A DNA stretch of 9,658 nt. Source: Paracoccaceae bacterium. GTDB taxonomy: Bacteria; Pseudomonadota; Alphaproteobacteria; Rhodobacterales; Rhodobacteraceae. A program made the translations under genes and the position numbers. Location of the stretch: contig SLPP01000205.1 of the NCBI GenBank assembly GCA_007131945.1, positions 1 through 9,658 of the forward strand, written 5' to 3'. The notes below the pieces were generated by a model. It was not told where the DNA came from. It ran no database searches and was given only the letters and a program-made list of their open reading frames with translations. This document shows positions 1-7,200 of the stretch, piece by piece (position 1 is the first letter of the stretch; the number at the start of each line of letters is the position of its first letter).

Positions 1-143
1 AAGCGACCGGCATCCGGCCGGCCCTGCCGGCGCGCATGGCCGATCTCTTCGACCGACCCGAGCGGGTGACGCGGCTGGAAAACGACCGCGCCGCGCTGCA
101 GGCGCTGATCCACGAGCGGACGGGGCTGGAGGCGACGGCCTGA
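1..143 (+). CDS. thrC: Threonine synthase, C-terminal end (partial)
   Basis: This is the last 46 codons of a gene that begins upstream of the window, read in the frame starting at base 3 and ending with TGA at 141-143. The peptide contains ATGIRPALPARMADLFDRPE followed by a charged helix ending HERTGLEATA. I recognise it as the tail of bacterial threonine synthase, the PLP enzyme that converts O-phospho-L-homoserine to threonine in the cytoplasm. The PLP lysine and catalytic core lie outside the window, so the call rests on the C-terminal sequence and on the neighbour, since thrC followed by an M16 peptidase is a familiar alphaproteobacterial order. Its stop overlaps the next start (TGATG). 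Because only the tail is visible, the identification is good but not certain. Confidence 0.8.
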   Translation, partial: ATGIRPALPARMADLFDRPERVTRLENDRAALQALIHERTGLEATA

Positions 144-1402
144 TGCACCGGCTGACGACGCTTCCCAACGGCTTCCGCATCGTCACCGAACACATGCCCG
201 GCCTCGCCTCGGCCGCGCTGGGCATCTGGGTCACCGCCGGCGCGCGGCACGAACGCCCCGAGGAAAACGGCATCGCGCATTTCCTCGAGCACATGGCCTT
301 CAAGGGCACGACAAGGCGGACCGCGCTGCAGATCGCCGAGGAGATCGAGGACGTGGGCGGCTACATCAACGCCTATACCTCGCGCGAAGCCACGGCCTAT
401 TACGCGCGCGTGCTCGCCGCCGATGTGCCGCTGGCGCTCGATGTGATCGCCGACATCGTCCTCAACCCGGCCTTCGATGCGCGCGAGATCGAGGTCGAGC
501 GCGGCGTCATCCTGCAGGAGATCGGCCAGGCGCTGGACACGCCCGACGACGTGATCTTCGACTGGCTGCAGGAGGCGAGCTACCCCGACCAGGCCATCGG
601 CCGGCCGATCCTCGGCGCGGCCGAACGCGTCGCGAGCCACGGCGCCGAGGCGCTCAGGGGCTTCGTCGCGGGTCACTATGGCCCCGGCCAGATGATCCTC
701 GCCGCCGCCGGCGCCATCGACCACGACGAACTGGTGAAACTGGCCGAGGACCAGTTCGGCCACCTGCCGCCGCTGGCCATGCCGCATCCCGAACCCGCCC
801 GCTTCAAGTGCGGCGAGCGGCGCGAGGTCAAGCGGCTGGAACAGGCGCATTTCGCCCTTGCGATCGAAGCCCCCGCCTTCCGCCACCGCGACGTCCACGC
901 CGCGCAGATATTCGCCGGCATCCTCGGCGGCGGCATGTCCTCGCGCCTCTTCCAGAAGCTGCGCGAGGAGCGCGGCCTGTGCTACACGACCTTCGCCCAG
1001 GCCGGCGCGCATGACGATACCGGCGCGATCACCATCTATGCCGGCACCGGCGCGGGGCAGATCCGGGCGCTGGCCGAACTGACCATCGACGAGCTCCGCC
1101 GCGCCGCCGAGGACGTGACCGAGCCGGAACTGGCGCGGGCGCGGGCGCAGATGAAGGCGGGGCTCCTGATGGGGCTCGAGAGCCCGTCGGCGCGGGCCGA
1201 GCGGCTGGCGCGGATGCTGGCCATCTGGGACCGGGTGCCGAGCCTCGAGGAGACGGTCGAGAAGATCGACGCCGTCGATCTGGCCGCGATCCGCGCCTAT
1301 GGCGAGCGCACCGCGACCGAGGCGCGCCTGGCGATGGCGCTCTACGGGCCGGTGAAACGCGCGCCCGAACTGGAGGCGCTGCGCGAAAGGCTCGTGCGTT
1401 GA
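143..1402 (+). CDS. M16 family zinc metallopeptidase (processing-peptidase-like)
   Basis: This encodes 419 residues, the usual size for a single-chain two-domain M16B peptidase related to mitochondrial processing peptidase beta and bacterial PepR/YmxG proteins. The inverted zinc motif HFLEH is at residues 46-50 (H46, E49, H50). The third ligand is predicted to be E126 in VILQEI, 76 residues after H50, which is the family spacing, so the site looks catalytically complete. The C-terminal half carries the conserved GGGMSSRLFQKLREERGLCY stretch at about 267-286, including the Arg and Tyr that help hold substrate. I see no signal peptide, so a cytoplasmic role degrading or processing peptides is likely. 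The ATG at 143 overlaps the thrC stop and has GGAGG at 128-132 as ribosome binding site. The stop at 1400-1402 overlaps the next start, suggesting translational coupling. The substrate cannot be read from the sequence. Confidence 0.93.
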   Translation: MHRLTTLPNGFRIVTEHMPGLASAALGIWVTAGARHERPEENGIAHFLEHMAFKGTTRRTALQIAEEIEDVGGYINAYTSREATAYYARVLAADVPLALDVIADIVLNPAFDAREIEVERGVILQEIGQALDTPDDVIFDWLQEASYPDQAIGRPILGAAERVASHGAEALRGFVAGHYGPGQMILAAAGAIDHDELVKLAEDQFGHLPPLAMPHPEPARFKCGERREVKRLEQAHFALAIEAPAFRHRDVHAAQIFAGILGGGMSSRLFQKLREERGLCYTTFAQAGAHDDTGAITIYAGTGAGQIRALAELTIDELRRAAEDVTEPELARARAQMKAGLLMGLESPSARAERLARMLAIWDRVPSLEETVEKIDAVDLAAIRAYGERTATEARLAMALYGPVKRAPELEALRERLVR

Positions 1403-1995
1403 TGACGCTCTGGCCGTTTGTCCGGCGGCGGTCCAGCCTTGCCACCGAACGGCTGCTCCTGCGATTGCCCGAACACGCCGATTACCGCGCCTGGTCCGCC
1501 CTGCGCGAACAGAGCGCCGAGTTCCTGATCCCCTGGGAACCCGCCTGGTCGGCCGATCACCTGACCCGGCGGGCCTTCACCGCGCGCGTGCAATGGGCCG
1601 CGCGCGTGCATGCCAAGGGCTCGGCGCTGCCGCTCTTCCTGATCCGGCAGTCGGATGGCGCGCTCATCGGCGCGATCACGCTCGACCATATCCGCCGCGG
1701 CCCCAGCCAGGCCGGCACGATCGGCTACTGGATCGGCCAGCCCCATGCCCGGCAAGGCTTCATGCGCGAGGCGATCCGCGGCCTCGTCCATCACGCGTTC
1801 ACCGTGCTGGATCTCAGCCGGATCGAGGCCGCCTGCCTGCCCGAGAACGTCGCCTCGCGCGGGGTGCTGGAGAAGTCGGGCTTCAAGTACGAGGGCGTGG
1901 CGCAGGCCTATCTGCAGATCAACGGCCGCTGGCGCAACCACGTCCTCTATGCCAACCTGCGCGCCGATCGGCGCGGGCGGACCGATGCCGGCTGA
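1402..1995 (+). CDS. GNAT N-acetyltransferase, RimJ/RimL type
   Basis: This encodes 197 residues and belongs to the GNAT family of the RimJ/RimL kind, which transfer acetyl from acetyl-CoA to the N-terminal amine of ribosomal proteins (RimJ on S5) or other substrates. The opening LATERLLLRLPEHADYRAW (from about residue 13) is the typical beta1-alpha1 start. IGYWIGQPHARQGFMREAI (107-125) is the acetyl-CoA-binding motif A, and NVASRGVLEKSGFKYEG (149-165) is the motif B region. The open frame extends one codon further to a TTG at 1399, but the ATG at 1402 forms the TGATG overlap with the preceding stop and is preferred. A weak GAAAGG ribosome binding site lies at 1385-1390. It sits between the M16 peptidase and the FAD oxidoreductase in a probable operon. 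It could be a true RimJ or a paralogue with another substrate, so I give no symbol. Confidence 0.9.
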   Translation: MTLWPFVRRRSSLATERLLLRLPEHADYRAWSALREQSAEFLIPWEPAWSADHLTRRAFTARVQWAARVHAKGSALPLFLIRQSDGALIGAITLDHIRRGPSQAGTIGYWIGQPHARQGFMREAIRGLVHHAFTVLDLSRIEAACLPENVASRGVLEKSGFKYEGVAQAYLQINGRWRNHVLYANLRADRRGRTDAG

Positions 1996-2004
1996 GGGGG
2001 CGCG

Positions 2005-3420
<1,416 letters not shown>

Positions 3421-3496
3421 GCGCGCGGCGATGCCTGCGCCGGGCGCCGGGGGCGCTGTCCGCGTCCGGGCGGGGCCGCGGGCTTCCCCGGGGTGC
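3421..3496. other. Convergent intergenic gap
   Basis: This is a 76-base, very GC-rich gap between the plus-strand FAD oxidoreductase and the minus-strand flavin reductase, so both transcripts should end near here. The only pairing I can point to is weak: CCGCG at 3460-3464 with CGCGG at 3477-3481 around a 12-base loop, and the palindrome CCCCGGGG at 3486-3493. Neither is followed by a run of T on either strand, so I do not call an intrinsic terminator. Confidence 0.5.
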
Positions 3497-4105
3497 TCAG
3501 CGGTCGTCGGGGCGTTTGAGCGTGAAGGTCTCGCGCACCACGGTGTAGTCGCGATAGCCCAGCCGCGCGACCGGGTGGAAGCGGGTGATGTCGAAGATGC
3601 CGTCATTCAGGCAGTCGTCGCGCAGATGCACGCCGGTGACCTCGCCGATGACGAGGTAGTTGGCCGCCCCCGCCAGCCGGATGACCTGGCTCGCGCGGCA
3701 TTCGAGCGCGGCCGGCGCGCCGGCCACGCGCGAACAGGCGATCGTCTCGCATTCGGCGCGGGCAAGACCGGTGAGCGCGAATTCGTCGGTCTCCTTCGGC
3801 CAGCCGCCCGAGGACTGGTTCATCGCCTCGATCATCGCCTCGGCGACGATGTTGACGCAGAAGACGCCGGACTCGCGGATATTCGCCACGCTGTCCTTGG
3901 TGCCCGCCCGGTCCGACTTGGCCCCGGTCGAGGCGAACATGACCTGCGGCGGCACATAGGCGACGGCGTTGAAGAAGGAATAGGGGGCGAGGTTCTCCGA
4001 CCCGTCGGCGCCGCGGGTCGAGATCCAGCCGATGGGTCGCGGCGTGACGATGGCGTTGAACGGGTTGTGCGGCAGGCCGTGGCCCTCGGCGGGACGGTAG
4101 AACAT
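3497..4105 (-). CDS. Flavin reductase-like domain protein (FMN-binding split barrel)
   Basis: This encodes 202 residues of the flavin-reductase-like (split-barrel, DIM6/NTAB) family, which bind FMN and commonly reduce flavin with NAD(P)H, often to supply a partner monooxygenase. Diagnostic segments are FNAIVTPRPIGWIST (16-30), the FMN phosphate/ring region APYSFFNAVAYVPPQVMFAS (40-59), KDSVANIRESGVFCVNI (70-86) and the C-terminal HPVARLGYRDY (177-187). Start and length fit the family. The ATG at 4105-4103 has a strong GGAGGT ribosome site just upstream. It stands alone on the minus strand, convergent with the FAD oxidoreductase and divergent from the small acetyltransferase gene. No monooxygenase gene is adjacent, so its partner, if any, is elsewhere. 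Family assignment is firm; the specific reaction is unknown. Confidence 0.9.
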   Translation of the reverse strand: MFYRPAEGHGLPHNPFNAIVTPRPIGWISTRGADGSENLAPYSFFNAVAYVPPQVMFASTGAKSDRAGTKDSVANIRESGVFCVNIVAEAMIEAMNQSSGGWPKETDEFALTGLARAECETIACSRVAGAPAALECRASQVIRLAGAANYLVIGEVTGVHLRDDCLNDGIFDITRFHPVARLGYRDYTVVRETFTLKRPDDR

Positions 4106-4108
4106 GGT

Positions 4109-4114
4109 ACCTCC
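4109..4114 (-). promoter_or_regulatory. Strong Shine-Dalgarno for the flavin reductase
   Basis: The minus strand reads GGAGGTACCATG, a full GGAGGT sequence 3 bases before the ATG at 4105. This is the clearest ribosome site in the window and fixes the start. It lies in a small inverted repeat (ACCTC at 4109-4113 and GAGGT at 4116-4120 with 2 bases between), too tight a loop to be a likely stable hairpin. Confidence 0.7.
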
Positions 4115-4159
4115 AGAGGTTTGAACCCGACATAGGCCCGTGTTACGGCCGCTGCCAGC

Positions 4160-4184
4160 GAAAACGGGGGCCGAAACGGGGGCC
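4160..4184 (+). repeat. Short tandem repeat (GAAA(A)CGGGGGCC x2)
   Basis: GAAAACGGGGGCC at 4160-4172 is followed directly by GAAACGGGGGCC at 4173-4184, so the two copies differ by one A. It lies between the two possible starts of the small acetyltransferase. The one-base difference means the copies do not encode the same peptide in phase. It may be a replication-slippage product or simply leader sequence. Confidence 0.6.
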
Positions 4185-4187
4185 GGT

Positions 4188-4682
4188 GTGGAACTGGGGC
4201 GGGAACGGGCCGAGGACTGGTGGGAGGTGGAGGCGCTCTACGACCTGTGCTTCGCGCCGGGCCGCGAGGCGCTCTCCTCCTACCGGCTGCGCGACGGGGT
4301 GGGGCCGGTGCCCGAGCTCTGCCTGTGGCTGCGCGACGAGACCGGCGCGCTGGTCGCGGCGATCCGCCACTGGCCGGTGCGGGTGGGCGGCGCGCCGGTG
4401 CTGCTGCTGGGGCCGGTCGCGGTGCACCCGACGCGGCAGGGCGAGGGGCTGGCGGGGCTCCTGATCCGCGAAAGCCTGGCGCGCGCCGCCGCGCTGGGAT
4501 GGGCGCGGGTGCTCCTGGTCGGCGACGCGCCCTATTACGCGCGCTTCGGCTTCTCCCGGCTCGAAGGCGTCGAGATGCCGCCGCCGACCAACCCGGACCG
4601 CGTGCTGGGCCGGGAACTGACCCGGGGCGCCTGGGCGGGGGTGAGCGGGCAGGTGACCCGGTGGGTCGAGGCGGGCTCGTGA
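4188..4682 (+). CDS. GNAT N-acetyltransferase, YhbS-like
   Basis: This is a small GNAT acetyltransferase of 164 residues if it starts at the GTG at 4188. Visible features are YDLCFAPGREALSSYRLR (18-35), VLLLGPVAVHPTRQGEGLAG (71-90) with the acetyl-CoA pyrophosphate-binding loop Q84-x-x-G87-x-A89, then LGWARVLLVGDAPYYARFGF (103-122), which is typical of the YhbS-type subgroup. The substrate is unknown. The frame is open further upstream to a GTG at 4140, giving 16 extra residues. I prefer 4188 because the GNAT fold begins immediately there and the extra stretch is a short tandem repeat, but neither start has a good ribosome site. It is divergent from the flavin reductase and convergent, across a 333-base gap, with the DadA-like gene. 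Confidence 0.85.
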   Translation: MELGRERAEDWWEVEALYDLCFAPGREALSSYRLRDGVGPVPELCLWLRDETGALVAAIRHWPVRVGGAPVLLLGPVAVHPTRQGEGLAGLLIRESLARAAALGWARVLLVGDAPYYARFGFSRLEGVEMPPPTNPDRVLGRELTRGAWAGVSGQVTRWVEAGS

Positions 4683-4722
4683 GGGCGGGCCGCGGTACGG
4701 ATTCGGGGCGGAAAGGCGGGGC

Positions 4723-4738
4723 TGCTCAAATTTGAGCA
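4723..4738. promoter_or_regulatory. 16-bp perfect palindrome, possible operator
   Basis: TGCTCAAATTTGAGCA is a perfect 16-base palindrome at the edge of the AT-rich island, with mismatched flanks (C at 4722, C at 4739). A symmetric AT-centred site of this size is typical of a dimeric DNA-binding protein. Its right half contains TTGAGC (4732-4737), and 17 bases later there is AGATAC (4755-4760), a poor match to a sigma-70 -10 box, so a plus-strand promoter overlapped by the palindrome is possible but weak. The binding protein and target gene are unknown. Confidence 0.4.
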
Positions 4739-4855
4739 CGCGCGCAAGTCCCTGAGATACCAATGTTAGTCATAACAATTTAACCGGATCTTTACCCGGG
4801 ATTCTGCCCTTTCCGGCCCCGCGCGCCCTCGCGAAAAGGCGCGGCGCCGGGGGGT

Positions 4856-4876
4856 CCGGGGGGCAGCGCCCCCCGG
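4856..4876. repeat. Very GC-rich hairpin
   Basis: CCGGGGGGC at 4856-4864 pairs with GCCCCCCGG at 4868-4876 around the 3-base loop AGC, a perfect 9-bp stem. It lies on the 3' side of the minus-strand DadA-like gene and could slow or end that transcript, but what follows on the minus strand is GC-rich rather than a T-run. From memory, G-run/C-run hairpins with this kind of core recur between genes in Rhodobacterales, so it may belong to an interspersed intergenic repeat; this was not checked. Confidence 0.55.
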
Positions 4877-4950
4877 CCCGGCCCAACGCGAGGAAGGTTG
4901 TGCGGCACGCACAGCCTGACGAGGGGCGGGAGCACGCCCGTCACCCCGTG

Positions 4951-5000
4951 GCCGGGTTGGGGCGCAGGGCGGAACGCGGCGACGGCATGCCCAACCCGGC
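4951..5000. repeat. Inverted repeat, 11-bp arms, 28-base spacer
   Basis: GCCGGGTTGGG (4951-4961) is the exact reverse complement of CCCAACCCGGC (4990-5000), with 28 bases between. It starts 16 bases past the stop of the DadA-like gene in that gene's transcript direction, so a 3' end stem-loop role is plausible. The long spacer and absence of a T-run argue against a classical intrinsic terminator. Confidence 0.5.
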
Positions 5001-5015
5001 GGGTCGTCCGGTGCC

Positions 5016-6263
5016 TCACGGTCTGAAGCGGCCGGCGCGGTAGGGGGCAAGCTCGATCCCGGCGCGGCGGCCGGCGACCAGGTCGGCGACGATCGCGGCG
5101 GTGCGCGGGGCGAGCGTCAGGCCCAGATGGCCGTGGCCGAAGGCGAAGACCGCGTCCGGTGCGCGCGGCGCCGGGCCGATCACCGGCAGGCTGTCGGGCA
5201 GCAAGGGGCGCAGGCCCATCCAGCGCCGCGCCGGCGCGGGCAGGTCGGGGAAGAGGTCGCGCACGCCCGCCTCGATCCGCGCCCAGCGACGGGTCGAGGG
5301 CAGCGCGTCGCGCCCGCCAAGCTCGACCGTGCCGGCGGCCCGCAGCCGTCCCGCCATCGGCACGAGGTAGAACCCCTGCCGCACCGGGCAGATCGGGCGG
5401 GCGACGGGCATCGCGCCGGCGTCGAGGTCGTATTCGACATGATAGCCGCGCTCGGTATCGAGCGGGATGCACGAACCCAGCATGCGGGCGAGGTCGCGCG
5501 ACCAGGCGCCGGCGGCGAGGACCAGCCTTTCGCTCCGCAGTCCGGTGCCGTTGTCGAGCCCCAGCCGCCAGCCGCTCCGTTCGCGCGCGAGCCCGGTGAC
5601 CCGCGCCTCGAGCCGCCCGACGCCCAGCCGGGCGGCGAGCTTCTGCATGCGCTCGAGCATCGCGCCGGGATCGCGCAGCGCCAGCGTGCCGGGGAAACGG
5701 GCGGCGCCGGCGAAGCGGCCGGCGGGAAGGCCGGGTTCGAGCCCTGCGATCTCGTCGGCGCCGAGGATCTCGACCGTGGCGCCGAGCGCGCGGCGCGCCG
5801 CCATCTGCCGCCGCGCAGCATCGAGTTCGCGCGCGGTTTCGTAGACATAGGCGGCACCCGTCGGGCGCAGCAGGTCGCTTGCGCCGAGCCGTGCGGCCAG
5901 CGCCTGCCAGGCCGCGCCGGCGCCGGTGAGCAGCGGGACGAGCGCGCGGGCGTTGCGCCGGGCGGGGCCGGGCAGCGACTGCAGCGCGAAACGCGCGAGC
6001 CAGGGAACGAGCCGTAGCGCCGAGGGGCGGTGGATGGCGAGCGGGCTCTCGGCATCGAAGAGGAGCCGCGGCAGGTCGCGCAGCACCGCCGGCGTGCCGA
6101 TGGGCTCGACGGCGTATTCGGCGATGGTGCCGGCATTGCCCGTCGAGGCCGCGTGCGGCGCCTCGGCCGGCGCGATCAGGGTGACGGCGTGCCCCTCCTC
6201 GGCCAGGCGCAGGGCGCAGCTCGTGCCGATGATCCCGGCGCCGATGACCGCGATCTCGGCCAC
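5016..6263 (-). CDS. FAD-dependent oxidoreductase, D-amino acid dehydrogenase (DadA)-like
   Basis: Starting at the GTG at 6263-6261 this encodes 415 residues, the DadA length. The dinucleotide fold begins at once: EIAVIGAGIIG with GxGxxG at 8-13. The STGNAGTI segment (40-47) and the C-terminal LRPLLPDSLPVIGP followed by AFGHGHLGLTLAP are hallmarks of DadA-type amine oxidases. The family deaminates D-amino acids (or D-hydroxyproline) to 2-oxo acids and passes electrons through FAD to the respiratory chain at the membrane. Unusually, the acidic residue expected at the end of beta2 is alanine (A31 in LIAPAE). The GTG is 1 base after the upstream dehydrogenase stop. An ATG at 6293 and a TTG at 6314 are in frame but would overlap that gene by 29 or 50 bases. 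It is the last gene of the right-hand operon. The exact substrate is unknown. Confidence 0.87.
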   Translation of the reverse strand: MAEIAVIGAGIIGTSCALRLAEEGHAVTLIAPAEAPHAASTGNAGTIAEYAVEPIGTPAVLRDLPRLLFDAESPLAIHRPSALRLVPWLARFALQSLPGPARRNARALVPLLTGAGAAWQALAARLGASDLLRPTGAAYVYETARELDAARRQMAARRALGATVEILGADEIAGLEPGLPAGRFAGAARFPGTLALRDPGAMLERMQKLAARLGVGRLEARVTGLARERSGWRLGLDNGTGLRSERLVLAAGAWSRDLARMLGSCIPLDTERGYHVEYDLDAGAMPVARPICPVRQGFYLVPMAGRLRAAGTVELGGRDALPSTRRWARIEAGVRDLFPDLPAPARRWMGLRPLLPDSLPVIGPAPRAPDAVFAFGHGHLGLTLAPRTAAIVADLVAGRRAGIELAPYRAGRFRP

Positions 6264-6264
6264 C

Positions 6265-7200
6265 TCAGTAGCCCGCGCCCCGGTCGACGACATGCAGGAG
6301 CGGCTCGCCGGCAAGGCCGCGGCGGATGTTCCCGGCGATCACGCGCGCGGCGCTGTCGGGCCGGGTCTCGGCGGCGATGTGCGGGGTGATGGTAACGCGC
6401 GGATGGCTCCAGTAGGGATGCTCGGCGGGCAATGGCTCGGTGCGGAAGACATCGAGCGTCGCATGGCCGACATGGCCCGAGCCAAGCGCGCCCAGGAGCG
6501 CCTCGTCGTCGATCAGGCTGCCGCGGCCGGGGTTGATGATCGCCGCGCCGATCGGCAGGAGCGCGAGCCGGTGCGCGTCGAGCAGGTTCTCGGTCGCCGG
6601 CGTCGCCGGCAGGAGCGTGACGACGATGCCGGCGCGGCGCAGGACCTGTTCGAGCCCGTCCTCGCCGTGATGGCAGTCGATCCCGTCGAGCGTCTTCGGC
6701 GTCCGGCTCCAGCCGAGGACCGGAAAGCCGAGCCCGGCGAGTGCCCGGGCGCAGGCCGCGCCGAGCGCGCCGAGGCCGAGCATGGCGACCGGACGCTCGG
6801 AGGCCAGGGGCGGGACGACCGGGTTCCAGTGGCCGTTCTGCGCCGCCAGGATCGCGTCGAGGCCCAGATGGTAGCGCAGCGCGTGCCCGGTGACGTATTC
6901 GACCATGCCCTGGGTCAGCCCCGGATCGACCATGCGGCACAGCGGCTGGGTCAGGGTCCGGTTGCCGACGATCCGCTCGACCCCGGCCCAGAGGCTGAGA
7001 ACGGCGCGGCAGCGCGTGAAGGGGGTGAAATCCGCCGGCGTGTCGCCCGAGGGGGCGTAGATGATGAAATCCACCGTCTCGGGCGCGGCCGAGGTGGCAA
7101 GCTCGGCCTCGATCCCGGCCTCGGAGAGCGCGCGGCGCAGCGGCGCCTCCCAGTGCGGCCAGCGCGCGGCACCGCCGGCGAAGAGGATCGTGGCGGTCAT
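6265..7200 (-). CDS. ghrA: NAD(P)-dependent 2-hydroxyacid dehydrogenase (glyoxylate/hydroxypyruvate reductase A-like)
   Basis: This encodes 311 residues, the usual length of GhrA, which reduces glyoxylate and hydroxypyruvate to glycolate and glycerate in the cytoplasm. The nucleotide fold has VAMLGLGALG with GLGALG at 142-147, followed by GWSRTPKT, where the Arg after beta2 is usual for NADPH-preferring members. The catalytic triad of the family is present: R226 in INPGRGSLIDD, E255 in FRTEPLP and H274 in ITPHIAAE, with the R-to-E gap of 29 residues as in phosphoglycerate dehydrogenase. The ATG at 7200-7198 overlaps the rodA stop (ATGA). The open frame continues upstream into rodA, but that part is out-of-frame rodA sequence. 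It is followed directly by the DadA-like gene. Membership of the GhrA branch is likely, but the preferred substrate is inferred. Confidence 0.88.
   Translation of the reverse strand: MTATILFAGGAARWPHWEAPLRRALSEAGIEAELATSAAPETVDFIIYAPSGDTPADFTPFTRCRAVLSLWAGVERIVGNRTLTQPLCRMVDPGLTQGMVEYVTGHALRYHLGLDAILAAQNGHWNPVVPPLASERPVAMLGLGALGAACARALAGLGFPVLGWSRTPKTLDGIDCHHGEDGLEQVLRRAGIVVTLLPATPATENLLDAHRLALLPIGAAIINPGRGSLIDDEALLGALGSGHVGHATLDVFRTEPLPAEHPYWSHPRVTITPHIAAETRPDSAARVIAGNIRRGLAGEPLLHVVDRGAGY

Larger units (their letters stand above)
4683..5015. other. 333-base intergenic region between convergent genes
   Basis: No gene is supported here. The open frames that cross it on the minus strand are poor in composition and lack recognisable domains. 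From left to right it holds a GC-rich stretch after the acetyltransferase stop, a 16-bp palindrome (4723-4738), an AT-rich island (about 4751-4796) that stands out from its surroundings, an imperfect GC hairpin (4822-4843), a very GC-rich hairpin (4856-4876), a small hairpin (GGGCG 4924-4928 with CGCCC 4935-4939) and an 11-bp inverted repeat (4951-4961 with 4990-5000). The region should contain the transcript ends of both flanking genes, but no hairpin is followed by a T-run on the proper strand. Confidence 0.6.

Noticed and set aside
3431..4135. 234-codon plus-strand open frame opposite the flavin reductase
   Set aside because: It mirrors the flavin reductase frame, has no family features, and the real gene has a strong ribosome site on the other strand.
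4856..4876. Intrinsic terminator
   Set aside because: The stem is strong, but no T-run follows on either strand, so it is listed as a hairpin only.
4766..5050. Possible small minus-strand gene in the intergenic gap (also 4792-5472)
   Set aside because: It overlaps the end of the DadA-like gene out of frame, runs through hairpin sequences, has no good start or ribosome site and no recognisable domain.
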